A stretch of DNA of 64,000 nt from Arthrobacter sp. DWC3 (GCF_002929375.1 NZ_PJIP01000007.1:124001-188000); one strand, 5' to 3'. Shown: positions 1 through 9,913, counted from the stretch's first letter. Numbers and translations: made by a program. The notes: generated by a model from the letters alone, not told the origin.

Positions 1-19
1 AAATCATCGAAAGGTAAAC

Positions 20-646
20 GTGGCTAACAACACACGTGCCCGCCGGAAGGTCCGCATCTCGCGGGCCCTCGGCATCGCCCTCACCCCGAAGGCGGAGAAG
101 TACCTCGAGCGCCGGCCGTACGCGCCGGGCCAGCACGGCCGCGCACGTCGCAAGCAGGACAGCGACTACGCCGTACGTCTGCGCGAGAAGCAGCGCCTGC
201 GTGCCCAGTACAACATCCGCGAAGCGCAGATGGCCCGTATCTTCGAGGAGGCCCGCCGCACCGCAGGCCTCACCGGTGAGAACCTGATCGAGCTCCTCGA
301 GATGCGTCTCGACGCCCTCGTCCTCCGTGCAGGCTTCGCCCGCACGAGCGCCCAGGCCCGCCAGCTCATCGTGCACCGCCACATCATGGTCGACGGCGCC
401 CGCGTGGACCGCCCGTCGTTCCGCGTCTCCGAAGGCCAGCTCATCCACGTCCACAGCCGCAGCGAGACCATGGTCCCGCTCCAGGTTGCTGCCGCCGGTG
501 CGCACCGCGACGTCCTCCCCGCCGTCCCCGGCTACCTGGACGTCCAGCTCGACAAGCTCCAGGCGCGCCTCGTGCGCCGCCCGAAGCGCTCCGAGGTCCC
601 CGTGACCTGTGAAGAGCAGCTCGTCGTCGAGTACTACGCACGCTAG
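20..646 (+). CDS. rpsD: 30S ribosomal protein S4
   Basis: Primary 16S rRNA-binding protein that nucleates assembly of the 30S body. The 208-residue length is normal. The basic N-terminal half carries the conserved YAPGQHGR stretch near residues 34-41, and the S4 RNA-binding domain spans about residues 95-145 (RLDALVLRAGFA, then ARQLIVHRHI). The N-terminal zinc cysteines found in some S4 proteins are absent, so this is the cysteine-free form. The GTG start at 20 has a GAAAGG ribosome binding site at 9-14. It ends in a strong terminator and is probably transcribed alone; its promoter lies outside the window. Confidence 0.98.
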   Translation: MANNTRARRKVRISRALGIALTPKAEKYLERRPYAPGQHGRARRKQDSDYAVRLREKQRLRAQYNIREAQMARIFEEARRTAGLTGENLIELLEMRLDALVLRAGFARTSAQARQLIVHRHIMVDGARVDRPSFRVSEGQLIHVHSRSETMVPLQVAAAGAHRDVLPAVPGYLDVQLDKLQARLVRRPKRSEVPVTCEEQLVVEYYAR

Positions 647-690
647 TCCCCTGACGCCGGCGCATCCGCCGACGCAGCGAGACGCACCAC

Positions 691-724
691 CGAAGAGCCC
701 GTGGCACCCGCCACGGGCTCTTCG
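691..724 (+). terminator. Intrinsic terminator after rpsD
   Basis: A perfect 14-bp inverted repeat (691-704 with 711-724) around a 6-nt loop begins 44 bases after the rpsD stop and is followed by a short T-rich run (TTCTGT). It separates rpsD from the DUF948 gene. Confidence 0.85.
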
Positions 725-796
725 TTCTGTAAGGTACTAAGAGCAAGATTCCCGTGCCCGCCCCCGGAGGCGGCCCCTGCGTAAAGGAGACCGCCC

Positions 797-1171
797 ATGT
801 CAGGTGGAGATATTGCCGGCCTGATAGCTGCTGGCGTGTTCGCCGTCCTCGTCCTGTTGCTCGCCGTGCCCATCTGGAAGCTCGGCCGCGTGTTCGACGA
901 GCTCCGGAAGGCCATCCGCACGGTCACCGACGAGACCACCCCGCTGATCGGGGAGGTCACGAGCACCGTGAACACCACCCACCAGCAGCTCAAGGCCGTC
1001 GACGGCATCACCACGAACGTGTCGGACGCCTCGGCCAACATCTCCGCCCTCTCGTCGCTGATCGCCGCGACGATCGGGTCACCGCTCATCAAGGTGTCAG
1101 CGTTCTCCTACGGCGTCCGCTCGGCCCTCGCCGGCCGGACGTCCCCGGCGCGCCGCCGCCGCAGCCGCTAG
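797..1171 (+). CDS. DUF948 domain membrane-anchored protein
   Basis: Small protein of unknown function, 124 residues. One hydrophobic segment at about residues 6-28 is followed by an amphipathic, probably coiled-coil region (about 35-95, Thr/Ser/Asn-rich heptads) and a very basic C-terminal tail. This is the DUF948 layout, seen just upstream of alaS in many actinobacteria. The ATG has an AAAGGAGA ribosome binding site a few bases upstream. A possible -10 (TAAGGT, 730-735) sits just past the rpsD terminator. It is probably co-transcribed with the next small gene and alaS. Function unknown; an envelope role is inference from the anchor. Confidence 0.85.
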   Translation: MSGGDIAGLIAAGVFAVLVLLLAVPIWKLGRVFDELRKAIRTVTDETTPLIGEVTSTVNTTHQQLKAVDGITTNVSDASANISALSSLIAATIGSPLIKVSAFSYGVRSALAGRTSPARRRRSR

Positions 1172-1197
1172 CCCCCCCCAACGAACCGGAGAAAACG

Positions 1198-1479
1198 ATG
1201 ATCAGAAGAGCCTTCTGGCTAGCTGCCGGCATCACCATCGGCGTCGTCGCCGTGCGCAAGGTGTCCCAGGCGAAGTCCACCCTCGGTCCCGAGGGCCTCA
1301 ACCGGGCCGTCGGCCAGATCAGCGACAGCATCGCCGACTTCGCGGACGCCCTCCGGTCCGCCATGTCGGAGCGCGAGAACGATCTCCGCGCCGCACTCGG
1401 CGTCGAGCCTCCGGCAGCACCCGCCGCCCAGCCGGCACCCGCCGACGCCGTCCCCGCCTCCCGCCGCTCGCTCCGCTAA
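1198..1479 (+). CDS. Small hypothetical membrane-anchored protein upstream of alaS
   Basis: Unrecognised 93-residue protein. The N-terminal hydrophobic stretch at about 5-20 follows two arginines, so it may be an anchor. A helical middle (about 30-65) contains GQISDSIADFADALRSAMSE, and the tail is rich in Ala and Pro. An in-frame extension to 754 exists, but the ATG at 1198 has a GGAGAAA ribosome binding site and follows the DUF948 stop by 26 bases, so the short form is preferred. Small proteins of this shape sit between DUF948 and alaS in other actinobacteria. Function unknown. Confidence 0.75.
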   Translation: MIRRAFWLAAGITIGVVAVRKVSQAKSTLGPEGLNRAVGQISDSIADFADALRSAMSERENDLRAALGVEPPAAPAAQPAPADAVPASRRSLR

Positions 1480-1612
1480 CCGCCGGCGCCGGACCGCCGT
1501 CGCGCCCTCCGGCGCCGTCCCGCGCGGGCCGCGCCCGTCGTATCCCCCGGGTGCGGCCCCGCACCGGTCCGTGCCCACGCAGCATCGTGCCCCCACCCCG
1601 AAGGATCCCCCC

Positions 1613-4291
1613 ATGAAGTCCCACGAGATCGCCAGCCGCTGGCTGAGCTACTTCGAGAAGAACGGGCACACCGTCGTGCCGTCGGCGTCGCTCATCTCCT
1701 CCGACCCGTCGCTGCTGTTCACCGTCGCCGGGATGGTGCCGTTCATCCCGTATCTGACCGCCCGCGAGGTGGCGCCCTACGACCGGGCCACCAGCGTCCA
1801 GAAGTGCATCCGCACGGGCGACATCGAGGAGGTCGGCAAGACCGCCCGCCACGGGACGTTCTTCCAGATGTGCGGCAACTTCTCCTTCGGCGACTACTTC
1901 AAGGCCGAGGCCATCCGCCTCGCGTGGACCCTGCTGACCAGCGACGTCGCGGACGGCGGCTTCGGCCTGCCCGCGGAGCGGCTCTGGATCACGGTTTACC
2001 ACGAGGACGAGGAAGCGCTGCAGATCTGGCGCGACAGCATCGGGGTCCCCGCCGAGCGCATCCAGCGGATGGGCAAGAAGGACAACTACTGGTCCACCGG
2101 CCAGCCCGGCCCGGCCGGTCCCTGCTCCGAGATCTTCTACGACCGCGGCCCCTCCTACGGAGTGGACGGCGGACCCGAGGCGGACGACACCCGGTACGTC
2201 GAGATCTGGAACCTCGTCTTCATGCAGTACCAGCGCGGCGAGGGCACCGGCAAGGACGACTTCGAGATCCTCGGGGAACTGCCGAAGAAGAACATCGACA
2301 CGGGCCTCGGGCTCGAGCGCCTCGCGATGATCCTGCAGGGCGTCGAGAACATGTACGAGACGGACCAGGTGCGTCCCGTCCTCGACCGGGCCGCGGCGCT
2401 CAGCGGGAAGACGTACACCAGTGCCGAGTCGCCCGACGACCCGCACCACACGGACGACGTCCGGATGCGCGTCGTCGCCGACCACATCCGCTCCTCCCTC
2501 ATGCTCATCGCCGACGGCGTCACGCCCTCCAACGAGGGCCGCGGCTACGTGCTGCGCCGCCTCATCCGCCGGGCGGTCCGCGCCATGCGCCTCCTCGGCG
2601 TCGAGAAGGCCTGCCTGCCGGAACTCCTCCCCGCGTCGCGTGACGCGATGAAGGGCGTGTACCCCGAGGTGGAGCAGGACTTCGAGCGCATCAGCCGTAT
2701 CGCCTACGCCGAGGAGAAGGCGTTCCTGCGCACCATCGCCTCCGGCACCGCGCGGCTCGAGGAGGCCGTCCGCGAGTCCCTCGCCGAGGAGCGGCCGCTC
2801 TCCGGGCAGGACGCCTTCACCCTCCACGACACCTACGGGTTCCCGATCGACCTGACGCTGGAGATGGCGGAGGAGGCGGGCCTCGCCGTCGACGCCGACG
2901 GCTTCCGCTCCCTCATGCTGGAGCAGCGGCAGCGGGCCCAGGCCGACGCCCGCGGCAAGAAGGCCGGCCACGCCGACCTCTCGGTCTTCACCGAGCTGCT
3001 CGGCCGAGGCCAGACCGTGTTCACCGGCTACGACGAGCTCACCTCCGAGGCGACCGTCATCGGACTGCTGACCAAGGGCCAGTCGATCCCCACCGCGCTC
3101 CAGGGCGACGAGATCGAACTGGTCCTCGACCAGACGCCGTTCTACGCGGAGGCGGGCGGCCAGGCCGCCGACGTCGGGCTCATCACCGGCGACGGCTTCG
3201 TGGTCGAGGTCCTCGACGTGCAGCGGCCCATCAAGGGCCTCAGCGTGCACCGCGCCGTCGTCCGCGAGGGCGAGGTGGTGCAGGGTGCCACGGTGACCGC
3301 CGCCGTCGACCGCCAGCGCCGCCACGCGGGGGAGCAGGCCCACTCGGGCACGCACATCGTCCACGCCGCCCTCCACGAGATCCTCGGACCCGAGGCCCTG
3401 CAGCGCGGGTCCTTCAACAAGGCCGGGTACCTCCGCTTCGACTTCTCGTGGGGCGAGGGCATCAGCGCCGCGGCGCGCTCGGAGATCGAGGAGGTCTCCA
3501 ACATCGCCATCCGCAACAACTACGAGGTCGAGACGAAGATCATGTCCCTCGCCGATGCGAAGGCCCTCGGCGCCACCGCCCTCTTCGGCGAGGCGTACGG
3601 CGACACCGTCCGCGTGGTCGAGATGAACGCCGACTTCTCCCGCGAGCTGTGCGGAGGCACGCATGTGGCGTCGACGTCGCTCATCGGCAGCCTCACGCTG
3701 CTCGGTGAGCAGTCGGTGGGCTCCGGAAACCGGCGCGTCGAGGCCCTCGTCGGACTGGACGCGTTCCGGCACCTCGCCGCCGAACGCGCCCTCGTCTCGG
3801 AGCTCTCCGACATGCTCAAGGTGCCCTCCGCCCAGCTGCCCGAACGGATCTCGGCCACCCTGGCGAGGCTGAAGAGCGCCGAGCGGGACCTCGAACGGCT
3901 CCGCAAGGAACAGCTCGCCGTCGCCGCGGCGTCGCTCGTGGACACCGCGGTGGACGTCGACGGCGTACGCCTCGTCGCGCACGACGCCGGCGAGGTCGGC
4001 GGAGCCGACGACCTGCGGACGCTCGTCCTCGACCTGCGCGGCCGCCTCGGCTCCGAGGCCGCCGTCGTCGCCGCCACGGCCGTGTCGCAGGACCGTCCGC
4101 TCGTGCTCGTCGCGACCAACGAGGCCGCCCGCGCCGCCGGCGTCAAGGCAGGGGCGCTGGTCCGCACCGCGGCGAAGATCCTCGGCGGCGGCGGTGGAGG
4201 CAAGGACGACGTCGCGCAGGGCGGCGGGTCGGACGCCTCGCGCATCCCCGACGCGCTCTCCGCCATCCGCACGGCCGTGGCGGAACGCTGA
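1613..4291 (+). CDS. alaS: Alanine--tRNA ligase
   Basis: Charges tRNA-Ala and hydrolyses mischarged Ser- and Gly-tRNA-Ala. The 892 residues show the usual architecture: class II catalytic domain at the N-terminus (motif 1 near FFQMCGNFSFGDYFK; motif 3 GLGLERLAMILQG), editing domain with the zinc-ligand HSGTH near residue 575 and CGGTH near 680, and a C-Ala domain whose glycine-rich segment lies near residue 860. The upstream in-frame GTG at 1571 would add 14 Pro-rich residues; the ATG at 1613, preceded by AAGGAT, gives the family start MKSHEIASRW. ruvX follows after 8 bases, suggesting co-transcription. Confidence 0.98.
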   Translation: MKSHEIASRWLSYFEKNGHTVVPSASLISSDPSLLFTVAGMVPFIPYLTAREVAPYDRATSVQKCIRTGDIEEVGKTARHGTFFQMCGNFSFGDYFKAEAIRLAWTLLTSDVADGGFGLPAERLWITVYHEDEEALQIWRDSIGVPAERIQRMGKKDNYWSTGQPGPAGPCSEIFYDRGPSYGVDGGPEADDTRYVEIWNLVFMQYQRGEGTGKDDFEILGELPKKNIDTGLGLERLAMILQGVENMYETDQVRPVLDRAAALSGKTYTSAESPDDPHHTDDVRMRVVADHIRSSLMLIADGVTPSNEGRGYVLRRLIRRAVRAMRLLGVEKACLPELLPASRDAMKGVYPEVEQDFERISRIAYAEEKAFLRTIASGTARLEEAVRESLAEERPLSGQDAFTLHDTYGFPIDLTLEMAEEAGLAVDADGFRSLMLEQRQRAQADARGKKAGHADLSVFTELLGRGQTVFTGYDELTSEATVIGLLTKGQSIPTALQGDEIELVLDQTPFYAEAGGQAADVGLITGDGFVVEVLDVQRPIKGLSVHRAVVREGEVVQGATVTAAVDRQRRHAGEQAHSGTHIVHAALHEILGPEALQRGSFNKAGYLRFDFSWGEGISAAARSEIEEVSNIAIRNNYEVETKIMSLADAKALGATALFGEAYGDTVRVVEMNADFSRELCGGTHVASTSLIGSLTLLGEQSVGSGNRRVEALVGLDAFRHLAAERALVSELSDMLKVPSAQLPERISATLARLKSAERDLERLRKEQLAVAAASLVDTAVDVDGVRLVAHDAGEVGGADDLRTLVLDLRGRLGSEAAVVAATAVSQDRPLVLVATNEAARAAGVKAGALVRTAAKILGGGGGGKDDVAQGGGSDASRIPDALSAIRTAVAER

Positions 4292-4299
4292 CGGCCGCG

Positions 4300-4917
4300 A
4301 TGGCCGGCGACGGCGGGGGAGCGGGCCCCGGCACGGGCGGGCCCGCCCCCTTCCCCCGCGGGCCGAAGCTCGGCGTCGATGTAGGGCAGGTCCGCGTGGG
4401 CCTGGCCGGCTGCGACCGGGACGGGCTCCTCGCCACCCCGATCCGCACGCTCAAGCGTGACGCCCGCAGGAACAGCGACGTGCGCATCGTGGTGCGCGAG
4501 GCGCTCGAACGCGGCGTGGTGCAGATCGTCGTCGGGTTGCCGAAGAACCTCAGCGGGCGGGAGGGCGCCTCCGCCGAGATGGCGAGGGCCTACGCCGCGC
4601 TGGTGGTCGAGGAACTCCAGCGACAGGCCCAGCCGCTACCGGTACGCTTGGTGGACGAGCGGCTGAGCACCGTGTCGGCCCACCGTTCGCTGCACGCGGC
4701 TGGTCTGAGCAGCCGCGAGCATCGTAAGGTTGTCGATCAGGTGGCAGCCGTCGAAATACTCCAGCATGCCATCGACACGCAACGTTCACTCGGACGGGAC
4801 GTGGGGGATCCGGTTCCTGTGCGCGACGCAGAGGGCGCCCAGAGCCCATTGCTGACCCCTACAGAGGAGCCGGTTATCAAGGACAGTTCAGCCAGCAGGA
4901 GGGATCCGGAGTCGTGA
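4300..4917 (+). CDS. ruvX: Putative pre-16S rRNA nuclease / Holliday junction resolvase-like RuvX
   Basis: YqgF/RuvX-family RNase H-fold nuclease, implicated in 16S rRNA 5-prime maturation in other bacteria. The fold begins after a Gly/Pro-rich extension of about 22 residues, with the catalytic Asp in LGVDVG (Asp27). Other family blocks are VVGLPKNLSG and LVDERLSTVSA, which contains the conserved Asp-Glu pair. At 205 residues it is longer than the typical 140-160 because of the N-terminal extension and a C-terminal tail of about 45 residues. Its stop overlaps the mltG start (GTGA), so the two are translationally coupled. Confidence 0.93.
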   Translation: MAGDGGGAGPGTGGPAPFPRGPKLGVDVGQVRVGLAGCDRDGLLATPIRTLKRDARRNSDVRIVVREALERGVVQIVVGLPKNLSGREGASAEMARAYAALVVEELQRQAQPLPVRLVDERLSTVSAHRSLHAAGLSSREHRKVVDQVAAVEILQHAIDTQRSLGRDVGDPVPVRDAEGAQSPLLTPTEEPVIKDSSASRRDPES

Positions 4918-6134
4918 ACAACCGTACCCCCCATCCCCCTGCCGCCCACGGGTCCGACGGGCAGCAGGCCGCGTACGACGACGGCCACGCGCACCCCGAA
5001 CCCGTGGAGCAGTTCTTCGCGGACCAGGACACGGCGCCCCGCGGCCGACGCCGCCAGCCGTCGAAGGCCAAGCGGCGCAGGCGCCTGCGCCGCACCGTGG
5101 TCATGCTCGTCGTCCTCATGCTCTTCGCCGGCACCGTCTACGGCGTGGCGCTCATGCTGCGCGACATGCTCGGCCTGAACGACGTCACCGACTACGCCGG
5201 CCCCGGAGGCGAGGAGACCGTGTTCTCCGTGACCGAGGGCGCCGGCGCCCTGGCCATCGGGAACGGGCTCGAGAGCGCCGACATCGTGGCCGACTCCGCG
5301 ACCTTCGTCGAGGCCCTCGCGGCGATCGCCGAGGGCCGCGAGGTCCAGCCGGGCGAGTACGAGATGCGCCTGCAGATGCCGGCCGCCGACGCCGCCGAGG
5401 CGCTCCTCGGCGAGGACCCCTCGATCGTCTCCTACGCCGCGGTGGCGCGCGACCTCCGCCAGGGCGAGGTCTTCGACATCCTCAGCACCTCCACCGGGAT
5501 CCCGCGGACCGAGTTCGAGGCCCTCGCCGCCGACCCCACGCAGTTCGGCCTCCCGCCGCAGGCACTCTCGCTCGAGGGCTACCTGCACCCCGGCGAGTAC
5601 CGGTTCGACGTCGAGGCGACCGCCACGGACATCATCACCGAGATGGTCAAGGCGACCACCGACCGCCTCGCCGAGGACGGCGTGACCGATCCCTCGGAGC
5701 AGTACAGGATCCTCACGATCGCGAGCATCGTGCAGGCCGAGGCCCAGCAGGGCGACTACGCCACGGTGGCCGGCGCGATCAACAACCGGCTCACGCCGGG
5801 CAACACCGAGACCAGCGGCTTCATCCAGTCCGACGCGTCCGTGACCTACGGTCTCGGCAAGCGGAGCTACCAGCTCACGGACGAGGAGAAGCAGGACACC
5901 TCCAACCCGTACAACACCTACGCCAACCCCGGCCTGCCGAAGGGCCCCATCGGGTCGCCCGGCGACGAGGCCATCGACGCGACGGTCAACCCGGCGGACG
6001 TGCCCTTCTACTTCTGGGTGACGGTGGACCTCGACACCGGCGAGACGAAGTTCTCCGAGACGTACGCCGAGCACCTTCAGTACGTCGACGAGTACCTCGC
6101 CTGGTGCACGGACAACCCGGGACGGTGCGAGTAG
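4914..6134 (+). CDS. mltG: Endolytic transglycosylase MltG family protein
   Basis: MltG enzymes cut nascent peptidoglycan glycan strands in the periplasm and so set chain length. The 406 residues have a basic cytoplasmic N-terminus of about 60 residues, one membrane segment (VVMLVVLMLFAGTVYGVALM, about 62-82) and an extracytoplasmic YceG domain ending in the NPYNTY...GLPKGPI block (about 325-350). In the active-site segment the sequence reads SIVQAEAQ, with Gln274 where the E. coli enzyme has its catalytic Glu (SIVEKE) and a Glu two positions later. Activity is therefore open. Start GTG at 4914 overlaps ruvX; aroE starts immediately after the stop. Confidence 0.92.
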   Translation: MNNRTPHPPAAHGSDGQQAAYDDGHAHPEPVEQFFADQDTAPRGRRRQPSKAKRRRRLRRTVVMLVVLMLFAGTVYGVALMLRDMLGLNDVTDYAGPGGEETVFSVTEGAGALAIGNGLESADIVADSATFVEALAAIAEGREVQPGEYEMRLQMPAADAAEALLGEDPSIVSYAAVARDLRQGEVFDILSTSTGIPRTEFEALAADPTQFGLPPQALSLEGYLHPGEYRFDVEATATDIITEMVKATTDRLAEDGVTDPSEQYRILTIASIVQAEAQQGDYATVAGAINNRLTPGNTETSGFIQSDASVTYGLGKRSYQLTDEEKQDTSNPYNTYANPGLPKGPIGSPGDEAIDATVNPADVPFYFWVTVDLDTGETKFSETYAEHLQYVDEYLAWCTDNPGRCE

Positions 6135-7013
6135 GTGACGGCACCGGCGGCGCCCTCCCGGGCCGCCGTGATCGGGTCGCCGATCGGGCACTCGAGATCC
6201 CCGCAGCTGCATGCGGCCGCGTACCGGATGCTCGGCATCGCGTGCTCCTACACGGCGATCGACGTCCCTGAAGCGGACCTCGACGCGTTCATGGCGGGCG
6301 TGCGCACCACGCCCGGCTGGCGCGGCCTGTCCGTCACGATGCCCCTGAAGGGTGGCGTGGCACGGCTCGTCGACGCCGTGACGGGACCGGCCGCCGTCCT
6401 CGGCGTGGTCAACACCGTCGTGGTCGACGGCACCACGCGCCTGCTCACCGGCCACAACACCGACGTCGCCGGGGTGGCGAACGCCCTGGCGGCCGCGGGC
6501 ACGGGGAACCCGGGTGCTCCCGTCGTCCTCGGCGGCGGAGGCACGGCGGCGGCCGCCGTCGCCGGTCTCGCCCGGCTCGGCGCCTCCGGGGTCCGTGTGG
6601 CGGTCCGGCGGCCCGAGGCGGCGGCCGACCTGCTGCGCATCGGGGACGCGCTCGGCGTCGACGTCGTCCTGCTGCCCTGGGCGGCGGCCGAGGACGCGGT
6701 ACGGGCGGCCGACGTCGTCGTCTCCACGCTGCCGCCCCGGGCCGCCGACCCCCTGGGCGAGGTCCTCCTGGCGGATCCCGCGTTCCGCACCCGGGGGACC
6801 CTGCTCGACGTCGCCTACGACCCGTGGCCCAGCACGCTCGCATCGGCGTGGCAGCGCGCCGGCGGGGGGATCGTGCCGGGCCTCGATATGCTGCTCCACC
6901 AGGCCGTGGAGCAGGTGCTCCTGTTCTTCCCCGACGCCGTCCCCGACACACCGTCCGACCGCGCGGCCGTCCTCGACGTGATGTGTGACGCAGTAGGGGC
7001 CGCGCGGCGCTGA
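6135..7013 (+). CDS. aroE: Shikimate dehydrogenase
   Basis: Reduces 3-dehydroshikimate to shikimate with NADPH. The 292 residues include the substrate-binding motif SRSPQLH near residue 18, the catalytic-lysine motif MPLKG near 70, GHNTDVAG near 110, and a glycine-rich nucleotide-binding loop ([13 protein letters not shown]) near 133. The GTG start directly abuts the mltG stop. It opens a run of four chorismate-pathway genes (aroE, aroC, aroK, aroB), although the aroC start has features of its own transcription start. Confidence 0.96.
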   Translation: MTAPAAPSRAAVIGSPIGHSRSPQLHAAAYRMLGIACSYTAIDVPEADLDAFMAGVRTTPGWRGLSVTMPLKGGVARLVDAVTGPAAVLGVVNTVVVDGTTRLLTGHNTDVAGVANALAAAGTGNPGAPVVLGGGGTAAAAVAGLARLGASGVRVAVRRPEAAADLLRIGDALGVDVVLLPWAAAEDAVRAADVVVSTLPPRAADPLGEVLLADPAFRTRGTLLDVAYDPWPSTLASAWQRAGGGIVPGLDMLLHQAVEQVLLFFPDAVPDTPSDRAAVLDVMCDAVGAARR

Positions 7014-7045
7014 TCCCCGTGCCCCCGCATGGCAGTATGGAAGCC

Positions 7046-8254
7046 ATGTTGCGTTGGTTGACGGCAGGAGAATCACACGGCCCCTCCGTGGTCGGCATCA
7101 TCGAGGGGATGCCCGCGGGGGTGGCCGTCACGAGCGCCGACGTGCAGGAGGCCCTCGCGCGCCGCCGCCTCGGCTACGGCCGCGGCGCCCGCATGAAGTT
7201 CGAACAGGACCAGGTCCGCATCCTCGGGGGCGTCCGCCACGGGATCACGCAGGGCGGACCCGTGGCCATCGAGGTCGCCAACACCGAGTGGCCCAAGTGG
7301 GAGAAGATCATGGCCTCCGATCCCCTCGAGGCCGAGGACGCCGCCGAGCTCGCCGCCTCGGCGCGCAACGCGCCCCTCACGCGGCCCCGGCCAGGGCACG
7401 CCGACCTCACCGGCATGCAGAAGTACGGCTTCGACGAGGCCCGGCCGGTCCTCGAGCGGGCCAGCGCCCGGGAGACCGCCACGCGGGTGGCGCTCGGCAC
7501 CGTGGCCGCCCGGTTCCTCGCCGGCCTCGGCATCCACCTCGTCAGCCACACCGTGTCCATCGGCTCCGTCTCCGTGCCCGAGGACGCACCCCTGCCGGTG
7601 CCGAGCGACGTGATCGCCCTCGACACGGACCCGCTGCGCTGCTTCGACCGCGACACCTCCGACGCCATGGTCGCGGAGGTCGACGCCGCCCACAAGGAGG
7701 GCGAGACCCTCGGCGGCGTGGTCGAGGTGGTCGCCTACGGGCTCCCGCCGGGACTCGGCAGCTACGTCCACTGGGACCGGAGGCTCGATTCCCGCCTCGC
7801 CGCGGCCCTCATGGGCATCCAGGCCATCAAGGGCGTGGAGGTCGGCGACGGCTTCCTCACCGCGGCCCGCCGCGGCACCGCGGCCCACGACGAGATCGTC
7901 CGCAACGACGACGGCAAGATCGTGCGCCTCTCCAACCGCGCCGGCGGCATCGAGGGGGGCATGAGCATCGGCGACGCCCTGCGCGTCCGCGCCGCGATGA
8001 AGCCGATCGCCACGGTGCCCCGCGCGCTGCGCACCGTCGACGTCAGCACCGGCGCCGCAGCACGCGCCCACCACCAGCGCTCCGACGTGTGCGCGGTCCC
8101 CGCGGCCGGCGTGGTGGCCGAGGCCATGACGGCGCTCGTGCTCGCGGAAGCCGTCACCGAGAAGTTCGGCGGCGACTCCCTCGCCGAGACGGCCCGCAAC
8201 CTGCGCGGCTACCTCGAGAGCATCCCGGAGTTCCTCGGCTCCGCCAGAGCCTGA
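7046..8254 (+). CDS. aroC: Chorismate synthase
   Basis: Eliminates phosphate from EPSP to give chorismate, using reduced FMN. The 402 residues match the family from [12 protein letters not shown] onward, with the conserved RPGHADLTG near residue 114, RASARET and the C-terminal [13 protein letters not shown]. An in-frame GTG at 7019 adds nine atypical residues; the ATG at 7046 gives the family N-terminus. A possible -10 hexamer (CAGTAT, 7033-7038) lies seven bases before this ATG, so a leaderless transcript is possible. Its stop overlaps the aroK start (TGATG). Confidence 0.97.
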   Translation: MLRWLTAGESHGPSVVGIIEGMPAGVAVTSADVQEALARRRLGYGRGARMKFEQDQVRILGGVRHGITQGGPVAIEVANTEWPKWEKIMASDPLEAEDAAELAASARNAPLTRPRPGHADLTGMQKYGFDEARPVLERASARETATRVALGTVAARFLAGLGIHLVSHTVSIGSVSVPEDAPLPVPSDVIALDTDPLRCFDRDTSDAMVAEVDAAHKEGETLGGVVEVVAYGLPPGLGSYVHWDRRLDSRLAAALMGIQAIKGVEVGDGFLTAARRGTAAHDEIVRNDDGKIVRLSNRAGGIEGGMSIGDALRVRAAMKPIATVPRALRTVDVSTGAAARAHHQRSDVCAVPAAGVVAEAMTALVLAEAVTEKFGGDSLAETARNLRGYLESIPEFLGSARA

Positions 8255-8829
8255 TGCCGGGCAGCCGCCGGGTGGTCCTCGTGGGCCCGATGGCCGTCGG
8301 CAAGTCCGCCGTCGGTCGCACCCTCGCGCGGCGCACCGACGCCCGCTTCGTCGACACGGACCGCGTCATCGCCGAGCGGCACGGCAGCATCCCCGGCATC
8401 TTCGCCCGCGGCGGGGAGCAGGCGTTCCGCGCCCTCGAGGCGGAGGTGGTGCGGGAGGCGCTGGCCGCCGACGGCGTCGTCGTCTCCCTCGGCGGGGGCG
8501 CCGTGCTGCACCCCGGCACCCGCGCACTGCTCGCGGACGCCGTCGTGGTCTTCCTCGACACCGACCTCGCAACCGTGCTGCCGCGCATCAGCGCCGACAC
8601 GGGACGTCCGATGCTGGCCGGCCGGCCCGCCGAGCGGTGGCAGGAACTGTACGACGCGCGGCGGCCCGTGTACGCGGCGGTGGCGACCGCCGTCGTCGAC
8701 ACGCGCGGCCTCACCGTGGGCGCGGCCGCCGAGGCCGTGCTGCGCGCCCTGAAAGAGAACGACACACCGAACGACACCCCGAACGACACCCCCACCGACG
8801 AGAGCGGAACCGACCCCCATGGCGACTGA
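8254..8829 (+). CDS. aroK: Shikimate kinase
   Basis: Phosphorylates shikimate at O-3 with ATP. The 191 residues include the P-loop GPMAVGKSA (about 11-19), the shikimate-binding DTD near 35, GGGA near 82, and the lid-region arginines around [10 protein letters not shown]. The last 20 or so residues are an unusual hydrophilic tail with a threefold NDTP repeat, beyond the end of the usual fold. The ATG start overlaps the aroC stop, and the gene overlaps aroB by 11 bases. Confidence 0.96.
   Translation: MPGSRRVVLVGPMAVGKSAVGRTLARRTDARFVDTDRVIAERHGSIPGIFARGGEQAFRALEAEVVREALAADGVVVSLGGGAVLHPGTRALLADAVVVFLDTDLATVLPRISADTGRPMLAGRPAERWQELYDARRPVYAAVATAVVDTRGLTVGAAAEAVLRALKENDTPNDTPNDTPTDESGTDPHGD
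8758..8793 (+). repeat. Three 12-bp tandem repeats in the 3-prime end of aroK
   Basis: Three adjacent units of the form AACGACACNCCN encode Asn-Asp-Thr-Pro three times at the end of AroK. The units differ at two positions only, so they look recently expanded. Because the unit is four codons, copy-number changes keep the reading frame. Confidence 0.9.
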
Positions 8830-9913
8830 CGAACCAACCATCATCCCGGTGACCGGCAGCGCCGCCGAGGGCAGCTACGACGTCGTGGTGGGCCGGGGAC
8901 TGCTCGGGCGCCTCCCGGAGATCCTCGGCGAACGCGTGCGCCGCGTCCTGGTCATCCACCCGCGGGCCCTCCGCGCCACGGGCGACACCGTCCGGGCCGA
9001 ACTCGCCGACGCGGGCTTCACGGCCGTCACGGCGGAGATCCCCGACGCCGAGGAGGGCAAGCACATCCAGGTGGCCGCGTTCTGCTGGCAGGTCCTCGGC
9101 CAGAACGACTTCACCCGCTCCGACGCCGTGGTCACCGTCGGCGGCGGCGCCGTGACCGACCTCGGCGGCTTCGTCGCGGCGACCTGGCTCCGGGGCGTCC
9201 GCGTGGTGCACCTGCCCACGAGCCTGCTCGCCATGGTCGACGCCGCCGTGGGCGGCAAGACCGGCATCAACACGGCCGAGGGCAAGAACCTCGTGGGCGC
9301 CTTCCACCCACCCGTCGCCGTGCTCGCGGACCTCGACGCGCTGGCCACGCTGCCGAAGAACGAGCTCGTCACGGGGCTGGCCGAGGTGGTGAAGTGCGGC
9401 TTCATCGCGGACCCTGCCATCCTCGACATCATCGAGCAGGACACCGCGGCCGCCACGGACGGCACGTCCCCCGTGCTGCGGGACCTCGTGGAGCGCGCCA
9501 TCCGCGTCAAGGCCGACATCGTCTCCGAGGACCTGCGCGAGGCGGGCCGCCGGGAGTACCTCAACTACGGGCACACGCTCGGGCACGCGATCGAGCTCGC
9601 GGAACGGTACTCGTGGCGGCACGGGGCGGCCGTCTCGGTGGGCCTCGTGTTCGCCGCCGAGCTCTCCCGCATGGTCGGGCGGCTCGGCGACGCGGACGCC
9701 GACCGCCACCGGACCATCCTCGAGTCCCTCGGCCTGCCGGTCACGTACCGCCGGGACCGGTGGGCCTCGCTCCTCGACGGCATGCGCCGCGACAAGAAGT
9801 CCCGGGGGGACCTGCTGCGCTTCGTGGTGCTGGACGGCATCGGCCGCCCCGGCATGCTCGAGGTCCCCGACACCTCGCTCCTGTTCGCCGCGTACCAGGA
9901 GATCGCCTCCTGA
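8819..9913 (+). CDS. aroB: 3-dehydroquinate synthase
   Basis: Converts DAHP to 3-dehydroquinate, using NAD and a divalent metal. The 364 residues show [11 protein letters not shown] near 104-114, the [20 protein letters not shown] block near 133-152, and metal-ligand regions around GHTLGHAIE and the following HG. The ATG lies inside the end of aroK, so the two are translationally coupled. The aro run ends here, and a 142-base gap separates it from efp. Confidence 0.97.
   Translation: MATDEPTIIPVTGSAAEGSYDVVVGRGLLGRLPEILGERVRRVLVIHPRALRATGDTVRAELADAGFTAVTAEIPDAEEGKHIQVAAFCWQVLGQNDFTRSDAVVTVGGGAVTDLGGFVAATWLRGVRVVHLPTSLLAMVDAAVGGKTGINTAEGKNLVGAFHPPVAVLADLDALATLPKNELVTGLAEVVKCGFIADPAILDIIEQDTAAATDGTSPVLRDLVERAIRVKADIVSEDLREAGRREYLNYGHTLGHAIELAERYSWRHGAAVSVGLVFAAELSRMVGRLGDADADRHRTILESLGLPVTYRRDRWASLLDGMRRDKKSRGDLLRFVVLDGIGRPGMLEVPDTSLLFAAYQEIAS

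Noticed and set aside
1319-3982. An 887-codon open frame on the minus strand opposite alaS
   Set aside because: Composition is typical of an antisense shadow in GC-rich DNA, and alaS on the other strand is unambiguous.
4737-7076. A 779-codon minus-strand frame opposite mltG and aroE
   Set aside because: Low-complexity Gly/Arg/Val-rich translation without family features; shadow of real genes.
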